A DNA stretch of 64,000 nucleotides from Ectobius pallidus (taxonomy: Eukaryota; Arthropoda; Insecta; Blattodea; Ectobiidae): positions 48,960,502 through 49,024,501 of the forward strand of contig CAXKWD010000008.1 in NCBI GenBank assembly GCA_964059195.1, read 5' to 3'. A program made the position numbers and the translations under genes. How positions within the stretch are numbered: the stretch's first letter is position 1; the number at the start of each line of letters is the position of its first letter. Below, piece by piece: positions 21,391 to 33,790 of this stretch. Below the pieces are notes generated by a model, which had not been told where the DNA came from, searched no databases, and saw nothing but the letters and a program-made list of their open reading frames with translations.

Positions 21391-23149
21391 AATGTCCCCA
21401 CTCCTAGGAAGTGAGCGGGCGGCAGGGGACCCATAGAAGGTTTTTCGCTTATATCTCGGAAACTATTGGTCCTAGCGATAAGACCCCTCTTCATACAATT
21501 AAAGCTGAGGAAATTATCCACAAGATTTATTCCATTCATGTTTTCGCAATCTCGCATAGTTTCCGAGATATCAGCACTCAAAGTTCGCTAATTTTGAAAA
21601 AATATGTTTTCCCTCCTTTTTTGCCATATTTGACCTTCTAGTTCTTTGGCCCTTCGTCCTACGAAAAAGTTCTAAGAAAGGAAGTTGTACAGCATGAAAT
21701 TGTATTTTCTTAAAGAATGTATGTTATTTTACTATTTATCTTTAATCGTTCGAAAGTTAAAGCAATTTTAACTTTATGCGTAAATTTCGTTATTTTGCAG
21801 AAAAACTTAACTATTGTATTTTGCATTATTCCACTGCTCTAGCTTAACGTATTTATATACATATATAAATAGTGTGTACTGCAGATAAGTTTCACATAAA
21901 GAAATGTTGTATTATATAATATATTTTCAAGTTTATTTGTAGTTCTTCGAAAGTAATATTGTTTGGTATCTGTGAATACTATTTTCGACACCCCGAATCT
22001 AATGGAACCACTTTGAGAGTGCCATCTCTCACCTCTACAAAACTACAATTACTATGTATGATGGAAATTGACAACTTACCAAGGGTCGCTGAAACTTTAT
22101 TGTTATTTATGAGCTATAATAACTTGTATTAACTGTATATTCGCTCCGCAAAAGGCATTGGGTTAAGGTGATTCCAGAGTCAACAATAATTTGTACATAA
22201 CTTTTGTTATTGACACATTAACTCGTAAATGTACACTTGTACAATCCTTTCTACACCGACAAAGACTTTTTAATATTTCGTCTGCTGCAGCCTGTTGCTC
22301 ATTGTGCCCAGGGTTATAAATTTGTTGGTGGTTAGTACCCACTAATACAACTAAGGAGGAAGCTTATGTTCCAACCACATCTGGATTTGGTGATACGTTC
22401 TCAGAGAATGTTGTTTCGCTGCCCCCCTCAGTTGGTGGGAGGCATGAGATGTCCTGTTTGATAATATTGGCTACAGATTAAACAGAGGATTAGTAACGGG
22501 AAGCGTTTCGAGATTACACTTTACAGCTTTCTCTATACCATCCTTGGTTGAAAAAGAATCTGAGGAAACTGCAGCAGCTCCCTGGACGTCTGCAGACTTC
22601 AAATACAGTTTAATAAATCCCAGCTTACTCTTTCGGAAGGCTGCTGAGGTGGTATCGCACACAATGAAGGCGTGTGTGCCACCACCAAATGCGGATGAAG
22701 TAAGGCATCTCTCAAGTGTTCCCCTGCCTCCCAAAACTGCCAGGGGAACTGTCTTAATGGGGGCCCCCTCTTATGTACTTATGTACTTGGGAACTTATGA
22801 ACTCGACATCGATCCTCTGTCAGTCATCCTAGAAGATTTATCTCCTTTCTCATCGGTTGAAGATGGAAACGTAGCAGAACCCACCCCAGGACCAAGTTCC
22901 CATGACGACCCAGAAATCTCCCGCTCAAAGAGAACCAGGAGTTTACAACAATTAATACAGTTTAATTGTACTACAAGGTGTGAACGAATTATTCAATTAA
23001 AAGTGACATCGTTTAACAAAAACATTTACGAGTTAATGTGTTAATAAAAAGTTAAGTGAAAAGTTGTTGTTGACTCTGGAATTACCCTACCCCAATGCGA
23101 ATGTACAGTTAATACATATAATATATATTTTGCGAATGTACAGTTAATT

Positions 23150-23211
<62 letters not shown>

Positions 23212-23919
23212 GTAATATGTTTCAACTAATATATATTAACTATACATTATATATTGCAAGCATTGAATCCAAGTATTATTGCCTATGTAGAGGGTTATTA
23301 TGGTTCCTAGATGACAATAAAGTTTCAGCCATCCTCGATAAATTGTCAATTTCCATAATATATAGTCATTGTATTTCTGTAGAGGTGAGAGTGGTTCTAT
23401 TAGATTAGGGGAATCGAAAATAGTATGTGCAACTTATATTAGTACATACTGTTTATATATAAACATACGTATATATTGGTTTTCATATAGAGTTAGAGCA
23501 GTGGGATAAGGGAAAATACGATGGTTAAGTTTTTCTGCAAAATATCAGAATTTACCCATAAAGTTAAAATTGCTCTATCTTATGAACGGTTGAAGATAAA
23601 TTAGTGATAATATATATATTTAATGCTCTCTAATTTCCTTTCTTATGACTTTTTCGTAGGACGAAGAGCCAAAGACTTAGAAGGTCAAATATGAAAAAAA
23701 ATCAGGCATTTTTGTTTCAAAATTAGCGAACGCGGATATCTCGGAAACTATTCGACATAACGAAAAAATGAATGGAGTCAATCTTTTGGATAATTTTCTC
23801 AGCTTTAATGTTGTACAGAGCGGTCTTATCGCTACGACCAATAGTTTCCGAGACATAAGCGAAAACCCGAAGGAAAGGGTCTTTCTAGGGGGGGCTCACC
23901 TCCTAGGAGTGGGGACTTT
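21391..23919. mobile_element. Element with inverted repeats of about 0.8 kb
   Basis: The left arm (21391-22200) and right arm (23040-23919) are diverged inverted copies. Matching pairs include the ends (atgtccccactcctagg and its inverse), the ccgagatat/tatctcgg blocks, the actaaa-gaaccact region and ggtgattccagagtcaacaa near the loop. TA flanks both ends (21389-21390 and 23920-23921), which may be its target duplication. The right arm carries a long (TA)n run at 23157-23207. The loop of about 840 bp contains one unrecognised frame. Confidence 0.65.
22544..23044 (+). CDS. Unrecognised 166-codon frame in the loop of the long-TIR element
   Basis: I do not recognise this protein. It has a central Pro/Ser/Asp-rich segment (AEPTPGPSSHDDPE) followed by a basic patch (SRSKRTRS), a pattern common at transposase C-termini. 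It occupies most of the single-copy loop between the inverted arms and ends just before the right arm, so if real it would be the element's own gene or a captured exon. No DDE-type catalytic motif is visible. The preceding 240 bp may contain upstream coding sequence in another frame. Confidence 0.3.
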   Translation: MVEKESEETAAAPWTSADFKYSLINPSLLFRKAAEVVSHTMKACVPPPNADEVRHLSSVPLPPKTARGTVLMGAPSYVLMYLGTYELDIDPLSVILEDLSPFSSVEDGNVAEPTPGPSSHDDPEISRSKRTRSLQQLIQFNCTTRCERIIQLKVTSFNKNIYELMC

Positions 23920-23921
23920 TA

Positions 23922-24640
23922 GTATGTTTACCTCCTAACTATCCAAACAAAGCCCCAAAGTAAAAAAATGTGTTAATTCCATTTCCCTCTACAACTTTTC
24001 CTTGAGTTGGGCTACTTTGAGCTAAGAATACTGTACACATCTTGTCATATCTATTCTGCATCTATTCAACTAATTTGCCATCGTCTCTAACCGTACATCA
24101 CAATGCTACCAAATGATGTGTCTATATACTAGAAATACCACACTCTCCTGGACATACGACATCTCATGTGTAATCGCGAGTGGTGTAGTTGGGCCGGAAC
24201 GGCGCTCCGGCAAAGTAAAAAAAAAAAAAATACTCTTCATCGCTCCTGCGTAAGCGCAGGGAGGAAAAAAGCACAAATGGAATCGGTTTATATTTTGGCA
24301 ACAGTTTAAAAGAAAGAAAGAACCATTATTAGGGTGATGATCGCCTGTTCTTGTTGCGACAATTGCCTGTGGTTGCCTGTGTGTGACGAAATTGGTTGCA
24401 TTGGTTGTTGCTATTCTAAGGTAATTTCTATGTGATTTATTTACATAGGTAATTTGACTACATTCTTTCGTATCATAACATGAAAAATAAATAAGTAAAT
24501 ACGTAAATAAATAAATAACTGCATACAAATTTATTGGTTCCCTCTAGAGAATATTTTCAACTTCAGAACAGCCTTACTTTGAGAAAAAAAATAGTTGCCA
24601 TGATTTATGCTCCATTCTTCGTATGTCTAAGGGAGCCCAT
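23922..24640. other. No gene recognised
   Basis: Contains a segment at about 24180-24230 with gccggaacggcgctccggca, a near-palindrome followed by an A-run, and AT-rich DNA. No coding signal. Confidence 0.4.
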
Positions 24641-25010
24641 TTTCTTCCCGTCACCCCTTTCTTCTTTCTCTCCTCGACAACTCTACACACTATCTCTCTC
24701 CTTATCTCTCATCTCCTTCACGCCTCCTACCCAATCTCTCTGCTCTCCTTCCCTTTCTCTCTTTCTCTCCACCTTTCCTTCTCTGTACTCCAAGTTTACA
24801 TCTGTCTCGTTCTTTCAGTCTCTCTCTCTCTCTCCCCTTGTTTTGATTGTCTCTCTCTCTCGCTCGCTCTGCCTCTCTTTCCGCCTCTATCCATCTCTCT
24901 CTGTCCTTCTGTTTATATTTGTGTCAGCTCTTGGTACTCCTCTCTCCCTCTTTCTTTCTTACCCCCCCTGTCTCTCTCTCTCTCTCTTTCTCTCTCTTCA
25001 TAGAAAGAGA
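24640..25010. repeat. Pyrimidine-rich (CT)n microsatellite
   Basis: About 370 bp dominated by CTCTCT runs with interspersed TCC and TTC. Long Ser/Leu-rich open frames in all three plus frames come from this composition and are not genes. Confidence 0.9.
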
Positions 25011-26039
25011 TCGCGCAAAATCTGCTCTCATTTGTTGTATTCCAGCTTCTAATACGTATGTTTAGCTATTTCTTACAATTAAAATAGACAAGAAGGACAT
25101 TAAGGAACACAAAAGAAGAATCTTTAAAAAGCATAATACAATCTTTCAACTAGTATAGTATGTTATTTTCATCAACTTTTTATTCTGGAAAGTATTTAAT
25201 TGAAGGTAAATATTTCTACGTCGATTGTTGCACATACTTGAAGTAAGCTGACCAGTTCGACATATTTCTAACGCAACTGTGGTATCAACTCTCATTACTT
25301 CACAAATTTGTTTCATTTGCTAAAGTAATTATTTAGGCTCATTACACACTTTTTATTAATTTAAATAAAATATTGCTTTTGTCTTGAAAACAAAAATTTA
25401 AGGTTCACAAGTAAAGCTGAATTGCTATTTTGCATTTCTTAATAACGGCAGTTTTCACTTCATTTGGTACTGCTTCAACTTGCGCACAGTTTTTTAAACT
25501 TTTTTCATTGATTGCCAAAAGCGCATGTACCTTTTTTAAGATTTTGATATTAGGAAACTTAGCATAATGAACTTCAATAAAATAAAAAATATTGCGAACA
25601 GCATTGATTGATGCTTTGACTTCGCAAATAGACGCAACATCATCTTCTAAGAGTGCGGCAATCACGTCACATAATTGGCAAAGTGGTCGGTAATAGACCA
25701 AGAGGGCAGCAGAAATCCAAGTTCTCCAACTCTTCAAAAGACCTATAAAGGCAAAAAGAGCTTAGGTGTAATCTCTCATGCTTTGAAAAAAATATATCCT
25801 TGGTGTTAGGAATAAAAAACTGCAAAAACTTATTTAAATTCAGTTTGACTTCAGCTAGGAAGAGAATGTGAAGCGCTACTTGCACTCGGCGAAGATTTCA
25901 TATTGAATCGATGTTACTAATGTTCAGTGTGCTCCGCGACGTCGTCGAGGAGAGATCGGTAGTGCAATAACTTACATTCGTTCGTAACCTTGTGGTTGCA
26001 ATTTAATAGTGTGAAAGACAATAAATAAGTTTTTGTGAT
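25011..26039 (-). other. Mostly unassigned; possible transposase fragment on minus strand
   Basis: Frames at 25405-25737 and 25667-25885 (minus) overlap and could be parts of one protein: KLNLNKFLQFFIP, LLVYYRPLCQLCDVIAALL and FPNIKILKKVHALL. I cannot place them in a family. The alternation of hydrophobic helices is reminiscent of hAT C-terminal halves, but no diagnostic motif is present. Confidence 0.25.
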
Positions 26040-26096
26040 ACGAATAACAGAAAATACATGAATATCTACTAAGTGTGGTGGTGATTCAGGAACAAA

Positions 26097-27329
26097 ATGA
26101 TTGAAAGGAAGAATTCAGTTATCGTAAGTTTCGTGGAAAGAGACATACCAAGACCATCAGCATATGAAATACATGAATGGATTTATGATGTGCTAAAATT
26201 AGAGGAACACGAAATAGACATGATACAACTAAACAGTTTCAATAGACAAGTGTACATTAAATGTAATTCCGGAATAACAATGAATTAAGTTCTTACGAAC
26301 ACGGGCGGCATGGGAAAATTCCTGCATAGTACTGGCCAAATCAGTAAAGTAACAATCACAGCAGCTGGGTTAGGATCAAGATTCGTGAAAATTTATAACA
26401 TTCCTTTAGAAATTACAATGGACCAAGTGAAAGTGACCTTAGAACAATATGACTCTGTGACAGCAGTTATGTCTGATAGTTGGGGAAACAATTATAGATA
26501 CAAAGTGAATAATGGTGTACGTAGTGCGAAGATAGTATTGAAGAAGCATATACCTTCCTTTATAGAAATTGGAGGATATAAAGGATTTGTGAGTTACGAA
26601 GGTCAACCCATAACGTGTGCGATATGTAATCAGGAAAATCACATACGTAGCGAATGCCCCAAACGGATTGCGCAAGTCTCAAGAGAACAAGATAAGTTTA
26701 CATGGTCACGGCTAGTGCAAGGTCATCTACCCCCGAGGAGAGAACCCTTAAAAATAAATAAAGAAGTAACGGTGACTACAGAAGACAACAATAAGGCTGA
26801 GTATCTGGTCACTAAACAGTCGCAGTTGGTAGAAAACATACAGGAATCCGACTCAAACATAACGAGCGTGGAAAGAGCTGTGGAGGGGACTGACCCAGAA
26901 AAAGGCATAGTGGAAATGGAAGAACAACAAACAGATGGAAATGATGTGGATTTAGAACCAGTGAATAATACAGCAGGTCCATCCCCGGCAGAAGTACACT
27001 CCATAGTACTGAAAGATAACGAAAAGAAAGACACGATACCTGAAAATAGACAGGGCGATAAAACTGATGACCAGGACATAGAACTCGTGGACGACAGTGG
27101 AAAGCATAATGCTTTGCAGACTTCGGAAAGTAAAATGGAAGAACAGATGGACATTGCAGGAGAAGTTGAACTAGAAGGAATATCAATTCGACCGTACACA
27201 AGTAAACACATCAATAGCCGAGATCTGCGGCTGGAAAAGAGAAAACTAGAAGATCCCACATTGAAAATAGAAAGAAAAGGTAATAAAACACCGAAGACAG
27301 CCAAAACAAAGCCAGACAACAATTCATAA
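26097..27329 (+). pseudogene. ORF1 of the Tx1/L1-like element, one in-frame stop
   Basis: A single frame of about 411 codons is broken only by TAA at 26286. Its N-terminal half has an RRM-like pattern (FVKIYNIPLEITMDQVKVTL) and then one CCHC knuckle, CAICNQENHIRSEC. The C-terminal half is acidic and low in hydrophobic residues, ending in a basic tail rich in Lys and Arg. Such proteins coat the element RNA and form the RNP with ORF2. ORF2 starts about 20-30 bp downstream. With so few lesions this part looks younger than the relics at the window's left side. Confidence 0.75.
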
Positions 27330-27362
27330 CCACACACAAAATAGAGGAGAAGAACTACCCCA

Positions 27363-29164
27363 ATGATAATACAATTTCTACTAGTGTGTATGGCATACTA
27401 CCAATCCATCGGAACCCTTAACATACCATATTTGCACAATCCAGTAAAACAGACGCTACTACGTGACTTTATAAATGTACATGATCCAGATATTATATTC
27501 TCACAAGAGGTGAACATTGATACAATAAATTTCATAAACCCTAAATACAACTCAATAGTCAATAGAGGAGAGAACGACAGAGGGACGGCAATAATTTACA
27601 GAACAGGACTTGCCGTTAAAACTTACTAGAAACATTTAAGTGGGAGAATCACATCAATACTAACAGAAGATAACACGCTATATCTAAACCTTTATTTACC
27701 TTCAGGCACGAACAGACGGAAAGAGAGAGAAGAATTCATTCTAACGCAACTGCCTTATTATGTTCGACACAAATATAACAGAATTTTCCTAGGTGGAGAT
27801 TTTAATTGTGTACTCAGTGCGAAAGATTCACGAGGAGAGTTTCATCCATCCTTAGCTCTAGACCGATTGATACAAGACCTTAAATTGACGGATGCTTGGG
27901 AACATAAATATGGAAATAACACTCAATTCACTTTCCACAGAGGAAATTCCGCATCAAGAATTGATAGATTTTATGTGGATCAAAAAGACGACGTATGTGA
28001 TATAACCATTATTCCCTCGCCAATAAGAGATCATCATAGTGTTATTTTAACCGTTCAAATAAATAAAGTAATTCCTCTGTATGGTAGAGGATACTGGAAG
28101 ATAAATGAAACATTGATCCTAGATGAAGACATCACGGAGAGTTTTTTACAAAAGTGGAATAATCTAAAAAGAAGAGCACAATTATCTAAGAAAAGTCACC
28201 TGCAACAATGGCTCTTAATATATAAACCAGGTATCCAATCCTTCTAGGGGAAGGGAATAGACAAAGCCAAAGAAAGACGTCAGAAAATTGCAGTACTATT
28301 ACACGCTTCTACATGATATTCATCAAAAAAAGAAGAAAGGACACAATTTAGAAACAAAAATGTACGATGTAAAAAAGAAAATATGTGAGATTCAAGAATC
28401 CATGCTGGACGGTGCAATGATTCGATCAAATAATAAAAGTAGCATCGAAGAGGAACAAGCCTCGCTATATCATATTGCCACAGAAAAACAAAAGGGGAAG
28501 GCAAAATATATAGCCAATGTGAAGACAGCAGAAGGCACAGTAACCACAAGTTATGAAGAATGCAAGAAAGAAATACACACCTATTTTACTAACATTACCT
28601 ATTTTACTAAAGAAAATATGTGAGATTCAAGAATCCATGCTGGACGGTGCAATGATTCGATCAAATAATAAAAGTAGCATCGAAGAGGAACAAGCCTCGC
28701 TATATCATATTGCGACAGAAAAACAAGAGGGGAAGGCAAAATATATAGCCAATGTGAAGACAGCAGAAGGCACAGTAACCACAAGTTATGAAGAATGCAA
28801 GAAAGAAATACACACCTATTTTACTAACATGCACAAAGAAAGCGAAAATTCGAAAGAAGCATCTGAAACACTATTCCGGTTTATCACGGACCAAATAACG
28901 GAAGATGAGAAAACAGGCTTAGAAGACAATATTACTATTGAGGAACTCCGATATGCGATACATACGGCGAGTAAACAATCTGCACCGGGACCGAATGGTC
29001 TAACATACGGCTTTTATAAGAAAACATTGGCAGCTAATAAAAGATGCACTACTTCAAACTATGAACAGCATTTTGAAAAACGAAGATAGAATAACAGGAT
29101 TTAGCGAGGGAATAATAGTACTTGTGCCTAAAATGACGTCACCAATAACAGTACAGGATTATAG
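27363..29164 (+). pseudogene. ORF2 of the Tx1/L1-like element, endonuclease and start of RT
   Basis: The APE-like endonuclease shows IGTLNIPYL, DIIFSQEV (catalytic Glu), LGGDFNCVL, SRIDRFYV and DHHSVIL (catalytic His). Stops at 27627 and 28245 are in the same frame. After a frame change come the linker and RT start, SAPGPNGLTYGFYKK and IIVLVPK. A 235-bp tandem duplication (28377-28611 and 28612-28830) lies in the linker. The frame is cut at 29164 by the Sola-like insertion and resumes at 32436. Confidence 0.75.
28377..28830 (+). repeat. 235-bp tandem duplication inside ORF2
   Basis: The block starting gaaaatatgtgagattcaag at 28377 recurs at 28612 with only a few mismatches (for example caaaagg versus caagagg). 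Both copies end at ctattttactaacat. A short tacctattttactaaa junction sequence separates them. Confidence 0.9.
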
Positions 29165-32100
29165 CGTCGTTAAGATAGCAAAACCTCGTATCTAAAAAAT
29201 TGACGAATTTGAGATTTTAGCTTCACGTATAAAATAAGGCATTCCGCACAAGATGCAAGAACCCGCATCTCAATGTTGTACATAATAGCGACACAGTGTA
29301 AAAGTATCAAAACCTCATAACTCGCGACGTGTAAAATTTAAGATGCTGAACCTCGTATCTCAAAATACGAGTTATCGTAGTACACCTATTTGGTGCTACC
29401 TCATTTAAATCATAGGTTGGTAATACTCGTATTTCACAAACACATTTACCACTTCGTACTTTTTCCGCTTCTTACTACTGTATTTCATTATTGAGTCACT
29501 AGATACAAGTTCATTCCCGTGCTGTGTAGTATTCAGTACAGATGTGAAGAACTTGCTGGTTACTCCTCAACATTGTAAGTAATAAAATAGTTGTAATTCT
29601 AAAGCAATATTATTTTGCAAAATAAAGTTAGAGTTTTTACGAAATGTTCTCTGCACGATCTCAATACGTTTATAGTAATTCTGTAATATCGGGATAGAAA
29701 CCCAATACATCAATATCAAACAAAAGAAAATAATGCATTTTCGTAGTTCATAATGGAAAACTGTGTAACAATTCAGGGCTCTATTCGAATATTTCAGGAT
29801 AATAAACTGCAATCTAATACACATTATGAATCAAGAGGGAGAAGGATGCTTGAAATGGCTATGCAAAGGTCTGGAAAATGATCCTCATCAGCTGCAACTC
29901 CAGTATTGTCACCGCAGTTACCATCACCAGAGGTATCACCACCACCACAAAACACAACAAAAGCATGTAACAAGTATTTAAGTTACAATCCTTCAATTAT
30001 AAGCCAGATAGAGGAAGCGACTTCGAAGATTCGAGCACAGATTATGAACCTACAAGTGACTCCATATCTGAAGAATCAGATGATCCAGCACCCAGAAGAA
30101 AAAAAAAGAAAGACAGTAAGTAATACAACCCGGAAAAATGTTACAAGCAAAATAATTAAAGGCAAAAGGGAAAGTCAAGAGGGAACAATTAAACATGGTG
30201 AAGTTACAAATAAATGTAATGCTATCATAGAAAATGAGAGCTCTGCCGAGAGAGATAACTTACAATTATCTACACATACTGAAGTCCCAGAAATACCGGA
30301 AACAAGCATTGCAAAAGAATCAGTTACAATGAAGAAACGTGCTCAGAAAGGAAAAGCAGATCCAGCGTTGTGGAAAAGAAATAAAGCAAAGAATTGTAAA
30401 ATGAAGGGCGAAAAATATAAGATCTGTGGTAGTAAAAAAATGGAAATAAAATTGAAATAACAAGAGAACCACGTGTAATTGAACCACGGTGTTCATCCCA
30501 ACTCTGTACAAAGTCGGAAAACAAAAGGAAGTGTTCTACTATATCAGAGGATGACAGAGCTGAGGTATTTAAGCTTTTCTGGTCAAACATGAATTGGATC
30601 AAAGGAAAATTTACATTGCTACTTTGGTCAACAGGAAAGGAGTTAAACAAAAAACAAAAAACGGGAATATCAAGAAGAAAATTCAGTTTTCAATATAATT
30701 GAAAAGTAAAGGATGATGTACTACCTGTGTGTTAGGAAATGTTCCTTTCAACATTAATGGTCTGTTAGAAGCTGGGTGAAAGTGACCTTAGAGGAAGAAA
30801 AAAATCAAAGGAAGTATGCAAAGAAGGAAATTGCGTAATGAGAGATAATGTTGTTAAATTTCTCGACAAAATTCCGAAACTACCATCCCAATATTGCAGA
30901 TCTTCTAGTTTGAAGCTTTATTTGTAGCCACACTTCTCATCTTACAGTGAGCTGTATAGGGTATTTAAAGAAGACTGCAACTATAATAACATTGAATCTG
31001 TTGCTGGCAGAGATTTATTTGTGAAGATCATTAAAGAAAGAGATATTGCCCTTTTCAAACCCAAGAAAGATGAATGTGATCTGTGCTTTTCCCACAAGAT
31101 CGGCAATGTTTCAGATGTTGATTATAATGCTCATCAGTTAAAGAAAGAGAGAGCACGACAGGAAAAATCTTTCGACAAAAAGTTAGCAGAAGAAGGAAAA
31201 AGTTGTGTCTTTACTATGGATGTGCAAGCGGTGCAACTAGTGCCTGCTACTCAAGCAAGTTCTATCTACTTTAAGCAAAAATTAGCATGCCACAGTTTCA
31301 CTATTTACAATTTAGAAGATGGCCAGTAGTTTGCTATGTTTGGCACGAAGGTGAAGGGCGATTGGATGCTAATGTTTTCGGCACGTGCATTGCAGATTTC
31401 TTGGATACATAAATAAAATATTGCGACAAAAGTAAGGATAAAATATTGTACTGTGATGGTTGTTGGGCTCAGAATAGAAATACTGTGCTATCAAATGTTT
31501 TACAGAATTTTAGCATTGTGATGGAACAGCGATTATGCAGAAATATTTAGTAAGAGGCCACACACAAATTGAATGTGACAGTGTTCATTCTACAATAGAG
31601 AGAAGAAAGAAAAATAGGGATTTGTACTCTCCAGCTAATTATGTTCAAGTTATAAAAGAAGCTAGGTGCGGTAAACAAGGACAGCACAAAGTAAAATATG
31701 TATGTCATGATTTTTTCAAGGATTTTTCTGAAATTCAATACTATAAGTCAATACGTCCAGGAAACAAAGTGGGTGAGCCATGTGTCAATGACATTTCAGC
31801 ACTAAAGTACAATCTCCATGCTGGTATTGAGTACAAGTTGAACTTTGATGACTGGAAATTACTTCCGAGACGACCAAATACTGTAATTGGGAGTGAGAAA
31901 CGGCTTTATCCTGGACCTACTCCTATTTCCTCTCAAAAGTATAATGACCTGATGTCATTGAAGCCAGTTATTCCAAACGACTATCATCCATTTTACGAGG
32001 GCCTACTGCACAACTAGTTCAGTGAAGAAAAGATGAAAAATACGCAAGAATTACTAGGATTTCGTCATTTGTTGTAGTTCTGTACTTGATTAGTTGCAAG

Positions 32101-32431
32101 TTCCTGTGTATTAAAAGTTAACATGATTTGGGAGTGTTGTTTATCTCCATCCATCATAAGAAATAATTTGAACTAAGTGCAATAACTCGTAAAATGAATA
32201 ATACGCTCCAAAACAGTTTGTGTCAAAACCTCGTATCTCATAAAAATGTCCTAATTTCTATGTAATTAATTATTAAGATGCGTAACACACATTGAATGTT
32301 TTGTTAGCCACTAGAGATTAGTCCATAATGAGATCACTTCCACTTGTTTGAAATTGTGGAAATTAGGCAGTTTTTTCGTTTACTGAAAAATGTACATTTT
32401 TGAGATACGAGGTTTTGTTATCTTAACGACG
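29165..32431 (+). mobile_element. Sola-like DNA transposon
   Basis: The 3267-bp element starts CGTCGTTAAGATAGCAAAAC and ends with the inverse. It is flanked by the 4-bp duplication atag (29161-29164 and 32432-32435). Excising it with one atag rejoins the host frame through DYRPITLLNTDY. Subterminal copies of aaaacctcgtatct occur at about 29183, 29312, 29353, 32225 and (inverted) 32403. The 4-bp TSD and the transposase style (see the gene entry) fit Sola, most likely the Sola2 group. This classification is from memory of the family, not a search. Confidence 0.7.
29830..32017 (+). pseudogene. Sola-like transposase, multiply frameshifted
   Basis: Plus-strand fragments in order: a charged N-terminal region (29906-30460), a segment with EDDRAEVFKLFWSNMNW (about 30550-30600), CDLCFSHKIGNV with a His/Cys pattern (31075-31110), FTMDVQAVQLVPATQ (31210-31255, candidate first Asp), LYCDGCWAQNRN (about 31447-31485, candidate second Asp) and VRGHTQIECDSVHSTIE (31547-31600, candidate acidic third position). 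The last 160 codons (31535-32017) are open to the end. At least five frame breaks make it inactive. The pattern matches a large set of unnamed insect proteins I associate with Sola transposons. Confidence 0.65.
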
Positions 32432-32435
32432 ATAG

Positions 32436-32596
32436 ACCGATAACACTCCTCAATACGGACTATAAGATATTTATGAAAATAATGGCGAATAGAATACGAT
32501 CTTTAATGGGGGGAATGATTGGACTTGGACAAACCTGTGGAATACCGGGTCGCAAAATTACACATGCACTGGCAGCAATAAGAGATACGGTACAAC
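32436..32596 (+). pseudogene. Tx1/L1-like ORF2, RT segment between two insertions
   Basis: This 160-bp piece encodes RPITLLNTDYKIFMKIMAN and GIPGRKITHALAAIRDTVQ, the RT fingers and start of motif 2. It joins upstream codons at 29164 and downstream codons at 34329 once the insertions and one TSD each are ignored. Confidence 0.75.
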
Positions 32597-33524
32597 CATT
32601 GAGCTCTATTACATACTGGAGGTAGCACTGCAAGATGAAAAATCGTGACGGCAGGGTTCGCGGTCCGCCATGAAAGTGAACGTATAATTTAGCTCCTATC
32701 CCGTATCTCCTTCTAACAAACTCATGTGTATTAATGGAATTATGAAGATGTATTGGCGTTTTAAAACACTTTTATGAATGAAACGTTTCAATATAAACTA
32801 CTTGATGCTTTTTAAGTACATAACAAAACTAATCTCATATCGTATGGTTTGGTAAAAATATTTCTTTAATCTCAATCAGGCGTGAATGTACATTGGTAAA
32901 CAGTTGTAAACACTCGCATTTTAAATATTAAAATAACTTCACAATAGGCCTTCATTTTGCGATATTATGCTTGATTTCGATATATAAGAGAATAGACAAA
33001 ATCTGTTCTAAGTGCTTTGGAAATGTATAAACCGTGACCTTCAACTTTACCGTTACTGTACTGGATACAAATCACACATATATATATATATATATATATA
33101 TTAATAATTCCTGTAGACTAGCGCAAAGGGAAGCCACTGAAATAAAATTTCAAAATACTAAAAGTCAGTAGGCCTACTTAGAAGTTCCTTTTCTTAAAAT
33201 CTGGAATTTAATTAGCCATGCTATTTATCTTCTTGTTCTTGCGACAGATAATCGTCTGTAGCCTTTTGTTCTTTCTCAATTCTGTTTTGATAGGAGTTGG
33301 TGGGAGATCATCTGTTTGTCTGTTTATCCATTTTCGTATAATTTTCAGCGAGGTCTTATACAAAAACATCTGCTTCCTCTTATTTCTGCAATTAAAAACT
33401 AGCATGAAAAAATTAGGCCTACATGCATAAGAATACAAGAATATGTTTACATGACTGACATATTGCATAATTTATATTCCTACATGGTACCTAAAGTAGG
33501 CCTACTACTAACCACATTACGAAC

Positions 33525-33782
33525 CAGAGGCGAAACGATGGGGTTTTAACCCCCCCCCCCATTGATTAAAAAAAAGGGAAAATTGTACAATTTTTTTTAA
33601 GTCTGCTTATAAATTGCTTAATACGAGTATAAAGCGTGGGAAGCTTAAAACTCGTTATTGTGCATCTTAATTTTTTAAATTTTCCGGGGGAAGACCCCCG
33701 AACCCCCCTCTCCCTGGGGGAGTATTCCATACCCCCCCAGATGTTGTAACCCCCCCATACGGTCGGCCTGGTTACGCCTATG
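33525..33782. mobile_element. hAT-type MITE nested in the THAP element
   Basis: Ends CAGAGGCGAAACGATGG and, inverted, CATAGGCGTAACCAGG, flanked by the 8-bp duplication ttacgaac (33517-33524 and 33783-33790). The 258-bp body has long C and G runs. It interrupts the region just after the THAP domain. Confidence 0.8.
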
Positions 33783-33790
33783 TTACGAAC

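Noticed and set aside
24534..25065. Three overlapping Ser/Leu-rich open frames
   Set aside because: They are produced by the (CT)n microsatellite, which lacks stop codons in all plus frames.
26723..27337. 204-codon minus-strand frame
   Set aside because: Shadow of the Tx1-like ORF1; composition Ser/Phe-rich from antisense reading of an acidic region.
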